Assembly: GCA_012845835.1 (NCBI GenBank)
Contig: JABAKD010000024.1
Span: 6,474,578-6,538,577 of the forward strand
Source of the DNA: Undaria pinnatifida
Lineage: Eukaryota; Sar; Phaeophyceae; Laminariales; Alariaceae
DNA length: 64,000 nt
Direction of reading: 5' to 3'
A model generated the notes under the pieces. That model was not told the origin of the DNA, made no database searches, and saw nothing but the letters and a program-made list of their open reading frames with translations. Of the stretch, positions 33,511 through 44,279 are shown piece after piece. The position numbers were made by a program, and so were the translations under genes. How positions within the stretch are numbered: position 1 is the first letter of the stretch; the number at the start of each line of letters is the position of its first letter.

Positions 33511-34375
33511 AGCTCTCTGTGGTCCGGCCATAGCTAGTACTCTCGTGCAAAGCATTTCAAATAGGAGAACAAATATGTAGGGCCCACTAGCCTTCGTATT
33601 ACATTCGAACCTGTGATGGGATCTACTCTACCCCATGGGATGCTCACGGGTTGCCTATGGGATGCCCATGGAATGCCCATGGAATTCCTATGGGTTGGTG
33701 GTGATGGTCCATGGGTGGCCAACGGGTTGGCCACGCGATGCACCTGGATTGCCCCTGGGAGGTTCTCGGGGTGTCTGTGGAATACCGTTGGGGTGCCCAT
33801 GGGATGTCCAAACGTTTTGCTGGTACTAGACCACGGATTCATTGGTCACCCACGGTTGACCCATGGGTCACCCACGGCAAGCATTTGGTTTCGCCCATCG
33901 ATCATCCACGGATAGTCCATGTGTCACGCCCGGGATGGCCCATGCGCCACCCATGGTTAGCTCTCGTGTCTCCCATGGGTCACCCACGGGTAGGGCATTT
34001 GTGACCACCGGTTGGCGCGTGAGTCACCCACGGCTAGCCCATGGGTTGCTCATGGGTCACCCATGGTCCCACAGCTATCCCATCTTAGGGCATCCGCGGA
34101 TGACCTATGGGTTGTCCATGTGTGACACCCGTGGGCCACCCATGGGTTGCCTATGGGTCGCCCACGGGTTGCCGACTACTTAGGTGTGTTAGGCCATGAG
34201 TCATCCATGGTCCGCCCATGCGTCATGCATAAGTCAGAGGTGGCGCGGCAATCCATGGTGGGGGGCCTCGTTCATTTTTAGTTGCCGCACGCGGGTCACC
34301 CATGAATCAATCATGACTTACGGGTGGTAGCCCATGGGTCGCCTATGGGTCACCCGCTGTCTGACGGTTAGCCCA
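33511..34375. repeat. CCCATGGG satellite, right half part 1, unit B
   Basis: After about 110 bases of spacer the array runs in the GGGTTG / GGTGGTGATGG orientation, with CACCCATGG and CCCACGGGT variants. Frames encode only repetitive HG/MGxPW peptides. Confidence 0.85.
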
Positions 34376-34613
34376 GAGTCATTCTACGGTAGCCCCCCCA
34401 ACTTGTTTTGTAACGAAATCGGTCAAAACCAGCTCCCAGTCGTACCTCCTGAAATACGGTGTCCCTCGACATCTCGACGTCGTCGATTGATCGACCTTTG
34501 CACGAAAGAAAATATATGGATACTTTGTTTCCAGTAGTATCCTTGTATCGAGCAGCCATGAAACGTCCGTTAATGAAAATCGCTGGTTTTCGGGGGGGGC
34601 TGTCGTAGAATCA
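34376..34613 (-). mobile_element. CCCCCC-type short TIR element, inserted in the satellite, unit B
   Basis: An inverted member of the family at 29,138. Unit A's array has no such insertion, so it entered after A split from the B/C ancestor. The homologous copy in C is at 55,366-55,611. Confidence 0.65.
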
Positions 34614-34619
34614 GTCCCC

Positions 34620-35140
34620 ATGAGTTTTGTACTCTTAGCCCATGGGTCACCCACATGGGTCACCCATGGCTGACTGATACAACATAGGTCCCCAACGGGG
34701 AACCCGTGACTTAGTGGTTCTAGTCTACTGGTCCCCATGGGCCATTCACGGCCCCACGGTTAGGCTATGAGTCACCCATGTGCCATGGGTCACCCACGGA
34801 TGTTCACTCATGGGTTTGTTGCGTTTTTCCCCATGCTTCACCCTTGTGTCACTCACGATCCCACGGTGTGTCTGGTCAATGTTTCACCCACGGTCAGCCT
34901 ATGGGTCAGCCATGGTTAGTCTAAGGGTCGCCCAGGGTTCGTCCATGGGTTACCTATACGTCGCTCATGGATCACCCGTGGGCCACCCATGACTTCGTGA
35001 TACTACCCCATAGGCTACCCACGGGTAGCCCATGACTCGACCACGGGCTACCCACGGTACCACGGCTTGGCCTTCGGCCAATCACGGATAGTCTGTGGGT
35101 CGCCCTTGGGTGTTCCATGGGAATCCCATCGGTGGCCCAT
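34620..35140. repeat. CCCATGGG satellite, right half part 2, unit B
   Basis: Continuation of the array beyond the short TIR insertion, ending at CCCATGGAAGGCGAAAATAT, a border shared with unit C (56,140). Confidence 0.85.
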
Positions 35141-36219
35141 GGAAGGCGAAAATATATGCTGGAAATATCGAAAAATAACACATATCACGCAGTTGCCAAA
35201 CACTGAGTGCAGTACAGTCGTTGTTCCGCATTAGTGCAGAGCCTTGCCAGATAACACTACCGACGCTAACGCGAGACCCCGAACTACCATTGAGTATTGC
35301 TGTACTCTACAAGACCAGGTTGTGGCAAGTAAATTCCACCGCACTAAAGCAGGGACCCTCACAAATAGGTGCCGCATCAACACGGACCCACCGCTGCATC
35401 GACAATTCAATCGGTTGAATTCACGGCCCGAGTGTCCGGAATGATTTCGTAGAAACACAAGAGGTACCGAGCCATGCGTTCGACTGGCTAAACTTAGCGG
35501 TGAAATGGTGGCATATCTCCTTCCGTAGCCTGCGTCAGTGGTCGATGAGATGAAACATACTGTGAATGAGGTGGAGGGTGTAAGGGAGGAAGGTGAAAAG
35601 GTAAAGAGATGGGACATGGAGACGGGAGATGATGAGGCGCAGGAGGAGCCCTGCAGTCACCGCCGGCACCACCCCGTGCTCGGCTGCGTTCCCAAAATGA
35701 TGAAGGCGACGGGGGGAGGGGATCCCGGAGGGCCAAGAGATTGCTCTGCGGTTTGGTTGTGAAACTGAATTGTTAATACAAGTGTCATATCCATCGAGCT
35801 GCGTGGGAAAGTGGGTTGCCCAGCCTAGTAACGTGGGGGAATGAGCTGGAATCGGCACGAGGTACCTGGTTACGGTGAAGGACGCTAAGAGGCACGGGCA
35901 CTTGGCTGGTGAAGGCTACCCCCCGTTCTGACCACGATAAGACCCTCTGTTTTCGTTTTCGGTTTATATTTGTACTCGTTCTGAGTATAGCAGCGTAGCA
36001 TTCGTAACTATTTGCTTTAATGCGAAGTAGAGGCATCTAGCACAAACAATTATTCGTCCCATGTTCTTACCATGCTCTTTGTACAATCGTGCATAAAATA
36101 CGCCGGAAGTAAAGAGAAGACCACGGATTACCTATCTTGGAGAAATATGATGCTGTGTACGAATGATGACTGATGGCTGCCTTACGTAACGCTGGCTTAT
36201 GGCGGTCGTATTTTCCAGG
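35141..36219. other. Backbone without genes, unit B
   Basis: Matches A 19,020-20,160 and C 56,145-57,220. It ends at TTTTCCAGG, where the G-rich element is inserted. Confidence 0.45.
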
Positions 36220-37607
36220 TATATATTATAAAAATGATAATACACTCCAGCTGTGAGATCGAATATTTTGTCGAAACTCATCTTTGCAAGCTGTGTGTGA
36301 TACTCCGATCGCGCGTATTACGGGTTGTGTGTCCTCACTTAGGGTATAGGTCGGCGACTCCCCTTGCAACTACAGTGTAGCTATCAGGGCCAACAAGGTG
36401 ATGTTAGGCAGTCTGTGCGCGGAAACTATAAAACCGTTTCTCAGGGGGACAAAATCTGACAGCTGCGGAAGGAAATGCATCAGTTTATCAAGTGAATACT
36501 GTAAGCCGAATAACCGGTGAGGGGAGGGCGGAGTTTTTAAGGACGTGGGGGCCTGGTTTTGATCAAAAGGGGGGAGGGAGGGGACGGGTGGGGCAGGTCA
36601 ATTTGTGCGTGGAAACTATAAATCCTTCTTGTGGGGGAGGGGGGGGGGATATGTGCCCAGGGAGGCGGGGGGCGGGGGGAGGGGGGTTCAGGTCGCATAG
36701 ATGTAGGGGTTTGCTATACGTGTGGTGCTAGGTCTAGGCGATGGTGCGGGTGGTGGGGAAGAAGAGGGCGTTAGGGGCGGGGGTGGGTGAGAATTGCAGC
36801 GGCGGCATGGACGGCTCTAAAACAATGATGAGGCGATATCCAGGGCGTGGAAGTGTTTATTACTCTGGCGGACTTCGATATTATTAGGGGGGGTGTTTAA
36901 GCAAGAGAAAGCGAGGGAAAAAAAAAAGGGGGGGGGGTTCCAAGAGGTTTAGGTCGTATACAATATTTAAACACACTCCAGCTATGAGATCAAGGATTTG
37001 GTCGACACTGATCTTCGCAACATTGCGTGTGATTCTCCGATCGCGCGTGTTAATCATATATGTAGGGGCTTGCTATACGCGCGGTGCTGGCTCTAGGCGA
37101 TCGTGCCGGGTGTGGGGAGGGAGGGGGCGTTGGAGGGGGGGAGGGGGGATGAATGAAAGCTACGTCATGGATGGCTAGAAATATAATGACGTGATATCAA
37201 TTGCTTAGAAGTGTTTATTACTCTGGCTGATTTCGATTATAAGTGGGGCGTTTGAACGAACTGGGCGGGGAACAAAAGGGGGGGGGGGGGGGGGGCGGAG
37301 GGCGGAGATGAGTTGGAGCTACGGCATGGATGGCTAGATTGATAATTAGATGATATCAGCTGGCTGATAGTGTTTACTACTCTGGTAGATTTTGATTTCA
37401 GGTGGGGCGTTTGAAGAAGAGGGATCGGGGGGCGGGGGCGGGGGGGCGAGCATTTCCATATGTGCGCGGAAACTATAGACCTAAACCCTTAAAGAGGACG
37501 AATGTGACGGTTGCAGCAAGAAGACACCCCTTTATATCACCCGCCTGGTAATGTTTATTATTGTAGAAGTTTTGATGTTACATGTAGTATGCAACCCAGT
37601 TCTTAGG
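36220..37607 (+). mobile_element. G-rich element with internal repeats, unit B
   Basis: Begins with a head block (36,236-36,468) that recurs at 5,503-5,762 (inverted), 44,280 and 57,221. Part of the head repeats internally at about 36,965-37,060. The body has many G runs of 7 or more and three copies of a segment with CATGGATGGCTAG, GTGTTTATTACTCTGG and GGGGCGTTTGAA. The motif GGAAACTATA recurs at 36,421, 36,610 and 37,470. Units A and the oldest fragment have an empty site. No protein is recognised. Confidence 0.65.
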
Positions 37608-38310
37608 TGTAGTAAATAATGTGTTAAAAGCTTCATAATTTGTTATTGTACATGTATCAAAAGATAGAGTATTTCAATCGATAGGTACAATCATGTAGAT
37701 ACCATTATTTTCTGACATCGCTAATTATAAGAAAGAGATACATATGGTTGAATACAACAGGCGAGGTGATGTGGTCATGCAATGTCACCGCCATTGAGGA
37801 CGAAAGGGACAAATGCGAATCGTTATTGTTTTGAAAGGAACGCTTAGTGTACACGCGCTCACTTACGTTACTTCGTTAGTCATACCGCGTAAGGCATAGA
37901 TTGGGAGGCGATCATGCAGACGGTATGTACGGAATACCTTACGTAATAAGTTGGTCGTGCGGTTTACCGCAATTTTAACATATTTGTCTGTCGTACCCCC
38001 TTTTCACATTGTTATTGTCTCACATATACGATTTTACGCCGATGATGTTTGCCGTGCCGATGTGGGGCTCAGGGGTCGCCAACTCAAAACACAGATATAC
38101 ATCTTACAATTAAATACACCAAGCGAGGTGACGTGGGCATGCGATGTCAGCACTATTGAACGCGAGGGTGACTTTACTTTGTTAGGCATGTGCTACTGCG
38201 TTTGGTAGAGGTTTTCAGGCGATCATACAAACGGCCGGAGGCACGAAATACCCTGCGTAATAGGTTGGTAGTAGTGTGGTCTACCGCAGTGGTATATATA
38301 CAGCAGTTGA
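37608..38310. repeat. Segment with imperfect internal duplication after the G-rich element
   Basis: CGAGGTGATGTGGTCATGC near 37,763 repeats as CGAGGTGACGTGGGCATGC near 38,124. AGGCGATCATGCAGACGG near 37,907 repeats as AGGCGATCATACAAACGG near 38,216. The sequence after each second motif resembles the insertion target at 36,180 (CCTTACGTAA), so target-derived sequence appears three times. Absent from A. Confidence 0.55.
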
Positions 38311-38640
38311 GGCCCTGGCTCTTATTTTCAATCAACCACTTGATTCCCGATCGAACAGGTCGGCGAGTTTTGGCTTCTGAGAAAAATCACGCGTTGGGTG
38401 CGATACCAATGAATGGTTAGAATATTTTTTGGGGCTGGTCGCACCGTTGCGCAGAAGATGATTGACGGTAGTATTTATTTTATAGGAGTACAGTGTACTT
38501 CCGGGATAGCAAATTTTCAACCTCACGGAAACTCCACAACAGTAGTGCAACTATTTCCAACTGGAAATACACCGCGAGAATACGGAATAAGTAGGTAAAT
38601 AGAGCATAACCCATTTATCACAAGACAATACGAAAGGTGC
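38311..38640. other. Backbone without genes, unit B
   Basis: The block with ATCAACCACTTGAT and GATCGAACAGGTCGGCGAG is shared with 3,090, 20,205 and 59,357. No gene. Confidence 0.45.
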
Positions 38641-40045
38641 CCCTGCTAAAAGCCGAGGTGATGGAGACCCTGCTGTACGGGTGTGACTTGGACGCTCGGC
38701 CAGGAGCACTTCGCTGAGCTCTCAATGGCACACCACAACCTCCTCCAGATGGCCATTGGCTTCAAACGCCGACAACGCACCGACCACACCTCATGTCGTA
38801 CGCCAAGGCTCTCAAGAAGGCACAAGTGTGGAAGGATTCAGACGACCATCCGAAAATGACTCTTCCTCTTTGCGGGGACCATACAGTGGGCATCCAATGA
38901 GCGGCTGGCCAATCGCGTGACGTCCGAGACGATGGCTGGTGGGGAAAACCCGGGACCAGGCCTACCGAAAAATAACTGGGCACACCGCCTAGCAGACGAC
39001 ATCAGGGTATTCCAAGCCACCGAGAGGTCTACGGATAGCCCCCTTTTGCCGTTCGGAGTACAGACGGTGTAATAATAATAGCTGAGGGCGGGTGAGAAGA
39101 GTTGGCCCACGCAGCAGTCGACGCTATGAGCAGCGACAAGGGGACACCGGGGGGGAGCGGGGGGGGGCAGCCGTACTGATATAGCTGTCGACGAATGCAA
39201 GAACAGTATGGCATGTCGTGTGGCAGTACCGGTTTGACTAATACGTGGAACGTGTGCTACTATATATAGCCGTGAACCTTACAGTACGGTGGATTTTTGC
39301 GTTGTTCGTTTACGTTAATAGGCTCAATGGGGGGAGCGCGAAAGCGGCAGCAATGACGCGTGTAGTCTTGCTTGTTTGTTTTGTCCTTTTTGCCTTGTTT
39401 CTCTGTTTGTTCTCTTATATTGCCTCCTCGCCGGCCTTATGCCGGTGTTTTCTTCCTCTTCTTCGTGGTGGTTCGGACGTGCAAGACTGCTATCTGTTAT
39501 TCTTCAGCATGTATGTTTTTCCTGCAGCCATTCTGATCTTCTTGCATCACATTCTTCAGAACCCCTGTCGGCCCTCTTTTCGTGCTTTTTATATTATTAT
39601 GTTGACTGATTCCACGATAGCCCTCCCCCTAAAACCAACGATTTTCTATAACGAACGTTTCACGGCTGCTCCACACGAGGAAGGGTGCCACGAGTTCTAA
39701 GAGCATCCTCAAATATTTTCTTGTTTGCGAAGGTCCATCGCACGATGACGTCGGGGTGGTGAGGGGCATTGCTCTTCAGTAAATACGGCCGGGAGCTGGT
39801 TTCCGCAGATTCATTGAAGAAAAGTTGGGGGCTACCGTCGAACGACTCTGTTTCTTATCTTTACGGTCTGGCTTGTCAGTGGCTTTGTCGTGTTCTCGTA
39901 CGCGGTACGCTAGCATTTCAGTTGTTTCACCTTGATTAATCACGAATTGCCAAGCGTGTGTTTTTTCTGTCTGTCTCTGACCACATAACAACGTGTATCT
40001 CTCTAGGATGAATAGTCAGCACGGACACTGGGTGTACTGATTGTG
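38641..40045 (+). mobile_element. LINE 3' remnant, unit B
   Basis: Plus-strand frames give METLLYGC, SYAKALKKAQ and MAGGENPG-like stretches, then AWRRHQGI-type shifted frames. It shares the 3' region of the unit A remnant, ending with the CAGCACGGACACTGGGTGTA tail near 40,015-40,038. A short TIR element is nested at 39,607-39,848. Stops and frameshifts make it inactive. Confidence 0.75.
39607..39848 (+). mobile_element. CCCCCC-type short TIR element nested in LINE, unit B
   Basis: Starts TGATTCCACGATAGCCC and ends CTACCGTCGAACGACTC. The unit A LINE and the inverted LINE tail at 40,083-40,460 lack it, which gives two empty sites. Confidence 0.7.
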
Positions 40046-40082
40046 TGTGTTGTACTCACATTGAACAGTTCATTCTACCCAA

Positions 40083-40460
40083 CGACATCAGTACGCCCAG
40101 GGTCCGTGCTGATTCCTCATCCTAGATGAATACAAATTCTGTGGTCACGGACTGTGACAGAGTAAACCAAACAGTCGCATGTCATCAAGGTAAAGCGAGT
40201 GAAGTGCTAGCGTACCGGGTACGAGAACATTTTAAAACAAGCCAGGCCATTAAAAAAGAGAAATAGGAAAAAAGAAAAAAACAAACGACAGGTGTTCTGA
40301 AACAAGAAGAGCGGAAATAATAGGAAAGGCTGCAAGCGCAACACCATACGTGCTGAAAAGGAACAACAGATACCTGTTGCACGGACAAACCAACAACAAG
40401 AAGATAACTTCTTCTGTTGTTGCATGGACAAACAACACGGAGAATATAACTGTTGTTTAA
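40083..40460 (-). mobile_element. Second LINE tail, inverted, tail-to-tail with the first
   Basis: The reverse complement of the LINE 3' region: TTCTACCCAACGACATCAGTAC (its tail) comes first, followed inward by CGTACCGGGTACGAGAACA and AGGTGTTCTGAA. Together with 39,890-40,045 it forms an inverted repeat with a spacer of about 45 bases. Confidence 0.75.
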
Positions 40461-40635
40461 TGGAGTAATACTCCGAGTGGGGGATGCGTGGTGGGTCGGT
40501 GTTGGTAAGCGTGCTCCTCATGGGTCTCGGGGTCTTTGGTTAGTCTCTCCTCATGCCTCGCTGAATAGACTCAAAAGCTTTTACGCATTATTTCCCTACA
40601 TAGAATACTAGAAGACAGACAACATAACATGGCTG

Positions 40636-40675
40636 CAGGGTAGCGCAGGGTAGCGCAGGGTAGAGCAGGGTAGTG
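40636..40675 (+). repeat. Four-copy 10-bp tandem repeat
   Basis: Units of CAGGGTAGCG with small changes. The same array is at 61,808-61,848 in unit C. Confidence 0.85.
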
Positions 40676-40755
40676 AGATAAGGGGCGTCCTGCTTGTCCC
40701 ATCATCGTCACCTACATTACCGCCCATCTATGATGGCCTTGACGTGAATGTGACA

Positions 40756-40870
40756 TGTAATATCACGTGGTTTCGCCTCAACCATGACATGTGTCATGCT
40801 TTCACATCGAATCTATAAACTATCCTTCTAAGGAGGGCACTCCATTACACTATTGGCGACCCTGAATAGT
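40756..40870 (+). mobile_element. Possible short LTR plus primer-binding site
   Basis: A 94-base segment starts TGTAAT and ends ATTACA (40,756-40,849). Four bases later comes TGGCGACCCTGAATAG (40,854), which looks like a tRNA-primed primer-binding site. The unit D-side copy (61,925-62,050) has TGGCCACCC. No second LTR is visible, so this would be a solo or truncated element. Chance TG...CA ends are possible. Confidence 0.25.
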
Positions 40871-40904
40871 CGTAGATAGATGCAGATCACCTGGCAATCA
40901 AAGG

Positions 40905-41229
40905 ATGTCAACAAAACATCCAGAATTGGAAAAAAAAGGGATCGAAGATGCGGCTATTCGAAATAAAAGAAATGAGGCTACAGATTCCCCCACACCTTAT
41001 AATATTGAGGCTTACATGCCTCCTTGCAAGATACACAACCCTATGATGGAGCTCACATCCGTGAGAGCTCGAGAAAGGGTAGGTATCTACGGTATACCAG
41101 TAGCAATCGGCCTACGAAAACACGAAGGGCGCGGCCACTGAGCGCAAGGATGCGAAGGGAGCCAAAGAGAAAGGTATAGACGCGGAATCAATGTCAAAAG
41201 GGAAGAAGGGAACACGTGTCACGCTGTGA
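40905..41229 (+). pseudogene. Charged open frame with frameshift, possible gag-like relic
   Basis: From the ATG at 40,905 the frame gives MSTKHPELEKKGIEDAAIRN and then MPPCKIHNPMMELTSVRARE, ending at 41,141. A neighbouring frame continues with a Lys-rich tail (AATERKDAKGAKEKGIDAES, SKGKKGTRVTL) to a TGA at 41,229. In the C/D copy (62,080-62,400) the early part is shifted by a deletion. The position just after the possible primer-binding site would suit a retroelement gag remnant, but no zinc knuckle is seen. Confidence 0.25.
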
Positions 41230-41419
41230 AGGCCAGACAATTTTATGGCCAGCACACGTGGTGTGCTTGTGTTCTTCGCACAAAACTGATGTATATATTT
41301 TCATATTGATGTTGTGCTTTCATTAATATCGTACGACGAGATTGTAGTTGGGCTGTGGGCAAAAATGGTTGATGACTCACGTGTTCTATGACAGATGATT
41401 GTATTACCTATGTAGCAAG

Positions 41420-42840
41420 GATGCGTATTTCCTCACCTCGAGCCCAAAAATTTTCGGGAAACAGTTTTTTTCAGCTTTCCCTGAACTAATCCCTTATTTT
41501 CTCTCGTAAATTCCAGGAAAAAAGGCGTCATTTGCGGGGGGACAGTAATTATCATCCCCTGGTGGTCTATGAACCACGCTCGAATATACGATTCATCCAG
41601 GCCTCTTGACAGCCATTTTCAGTCATTTACAATCTTCACAGTGGCGTTAGGTAGAAAGAACGGTATCATGTGAAGGCAACAACAACAGCAGCAGTACGAA
41701 GTAGTGGCAGGGCAGAATAAGAGGGCCTGATTGAACTTATCGGTTTTATTTGTTGATGTTTCACTTGTTCATGCCCTCGATGGTTTCGTCCTGAAGTCGT
41801 CCATCGAATAGTATTGGAAAACCACTGCTTCTCTTTAGTGCTGGCAGTGATCTCTGATGTACAAATATACTTATTATTATGTTGCGAGGGAAATCAGCAA
41901 TAATACGAAGTACAAAGCAGGACGCGAGCGGCCACAGCAGTGCGCTGATGCGCAGTAGTAGTAGGCTTGTAGCGATTGCGACCGTATCCGCGACTGTAAA
42001 GCTAAACAAACATGGACGCCTCAACGAAATGCCAACGCCCCAGCTGCATCTCCGCCGAGTTCACGCGTTCCATTTGAATGTGACACCTCGCATCATTATT
42101 ATACAATTATTTTATTGTATTCCTTCCATGACTTCGTTCGCCATGACTCCTCTCGGTCACATGGTTGGGCGTAAAGTAAACCAGTATATCGCTAATCAAA
42201 GAATGCGGGCAGTGTTTCAAGTAGCGATCGGTACTGTTTCAGTTCAAACAGAAACATTTGTTGTACGAAATGCTTGCGCGCTCTAAACTTGGGGTACCCG
42301 CTGTGCTCATAACGCACATCACAAAGTATAATATATTATAAAAAATGAAAATATGTGTGGTCTTCGCAGCAGAACACCATAATATAGTCTACATACATGT
42401 GTACACACCATAATGGACAGCGCTACATTCCGAAATAATAGCCTCATCTTAAAAACCAAACATCGACGCCAACATCATCATCGGAGTCTAACAGCGTTGT
42501 TAGGCTTTGACCCAACAAGAAGACAATGAAATCGGGAATTTCTGCAAGTTATGCAAACCTCGTATAATTTACACCGAAAAAGGCCATTATTTTTTGAGGA
42601 TTCGCCTCAAACTCGCACAGATAGGTAACTAAAACCTATGCAAAGCAAATGCGAGAAAACGCGAAAAAATACCGTTTTACGCAAGGAAGGGCGTACAAAA
42701 AACAAATTCCGACACCACAGCCCCAAAAGTTTACTCTGAATCTCTCAGGGGGGGGGGGGTACGAGACCCCCACCCCTCCCCCGAGCGTCCCCCAATTTCT
42801 TATATAAAACATCCACTTCACTCAAGCTCCTATGTAAAAC
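41420..42840. other. Block shared by units C and D only
   Basis: Nearly identical to 62,580-64,000 but not found in A or B, where the unit continues differently. Open frames exist on both strands. 41,879-42,286 (plus, ATG start, 135 codons) and 41,761-42,024 (minus) are open in both copies, and an AGT triplet run grows in frame from three to about six units. On the minus strand, further upstream, SLLETLPAFFD and RYTGLLYAQPCDREESW look protein-like. One copy has a stop there (unit C) where the other reads GAG. Confidence 0.35.
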
Positions 42841-42929
42841 AACCCTGCACTAAATGCTATACATTTAATTAAGGGGGCACATTTCAGGGGTGGGGTTACT
42901 GCAATCCACGTAGCCCCGGAGGTCGACAT

Positions 42930-43763
42930 GATCAACTGCGACGCCCTGCGTGCCGCAGAAGAGACACAGAAAGAGAGAGAGTGGTCACGGTGATCATTGT
43001 CTCCGTGGCGGCGGGGGCTCTCTTACCGACCCCCTTCGATAAGACGGCATAGTAGTTAGAACGCGCCGGGGGGAAGCGAGCGGATGGCTCGGAGTTAGTT
43101 TGCTGCTGCGGGCACAACGTGGGCGACGGTTCAGAAAAGGACGAGGGCAAGGCCAAGACGTGGGTTGTAGAACTTAATGTACCGGGAAAGCTGCACCCCA
43201 GAAACATCCCACCTGTCCTCTCGTGCCCAAGTGGGACTCACAAGAAAGTGTCATTGCTTTAGGCCTGAAAGCAGCGTCGAAGAGCACGTCATCTACATAC
43301 ATCATAAGAGGCTGAAGGCCACGATCATAGCCTTATGTAGGGCCTTTTACTAAGCAAACAGTATGTCGCTGCACCCAACGTGGCCTATTTTGCAACCCTG
43401 TAGATTTAGTGTGGAAGTACTCTATGTCCGACCACGTAAAAGGGCGTCATGCCACATCGTTGGCTCTTAGCGAAACAGATCCCAAGACTGTGAGATTTGA
43501 AGACATCTTTGACCTACGAAAGCGAAGCAGAAAAGACGGCGGCGGCGAAAAAGCTGCGAAAGGGCAAGGGTAAGGCTGTCAGAGCCCCCATAGTACGCTG
43601 TCAAGTCTCACAGCAGAAGGGTAAGGCTGTCAGCGACACCGTAGCACACAGTAGTAAGGTCTCACAGCAGAAGGGAGCGTCAGATGAGTCAGACGGGTCA
43701 CACTCCGACGAGGCACTCAGACGATCGCCCAAGATTGTCGTAGACTTGTCGCAGAAGCATTGA
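42930..43763 (+). pseudogene. Frame-broken coding-like sequence, unit C
   Basis: Successive plus-strand frames read like pieces of one protein: MINCDALRAAEETQKEREWS (near 42,928), then ERAGGKRADGSELVCCCGHN and KTWVVELNVPGKLHPRNIPP up to a stop at 43,260. They continue as SSVEEHVIYIHHKRLKATII, SMSDHVKGRHATSLALSETD, KTVRFEDIFDL and finally a Lys/Ser-rich tail (KKLRKGKGKAV, VSQQKG twice) ending SPKIVVDLSQKH at 43,763. A possible polyadenylation AATAAA lies at 44,024. I do not recognise the family. It is either a decayed gene or transposon ORF, or an intron-containing gene I cannot parse. Confidence 0.4.
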
Positions 43764-44279
43764 GAAGCAAGCAACAAGCAAGCGCTTGAGAAGCAAGATA
43801 TTTGTTTTTGGCTTTGAGGCAACTTGGGGGGCAGTTGAATCCAAGCATCATACTTCCACAGGCATCGCCAGCCCATGATAGATTATTGCTCTTATCTATC
43901 TCAACCTATCTAATGGTATGTATTTCCCAACCTATGTATTGGTATGTACAACGTCCACGTGTATGAGTAAACCCAAGCACGCAAGCACAGCACACCGTCA
44001 TAATTGAGACAAAATTGAGAGATGAATAAAAGCCAAGATATGCCCAGGCGACAAAAAATCAAAATTTTCTTCGGCCCTCGGGGTAATATGCGTGCTTATT
44101 AGGTCAAAGAACAAACAGACAGCGTTTTATTAATACAATAAGGGGGGTTCCATTCTATATGGAGGCGTTATTAGCCCGGGGACAGCGGACGCGACGAGTT
44201 TCTTCTGAAAAGTATTATCACCCCAAGCACTATTAATTTCAAGAAATTGCCGCTTCCGGAAACACGCATCCTTGCTATT
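43764..44279. other. No gene seen
   Basis: Contains short direct repeats (AGCAAGCAACAAGCAAGC, and CCTATGTATTGGTATGT-like repeats near 43,905-43,950). It is a possible 3' flank of the coding-like sequence. Not matched to other units in this window. Confidence 0.35.

Larger units (their letters stand above)
21780..41260. repeat. Macro-repeat unit B (about 19.5 kb)
   Basis: Collinear with unit C over nearly its whole length. The B-to-C offset is about 21,613 at 25-26.5 kb. It drops to about 20,995 after the B-only palindrome and rises to about 21,160 near the end. The small indels that change the offset are mostly tandem-repeat changes and private duplications. Confidence 0.85.
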
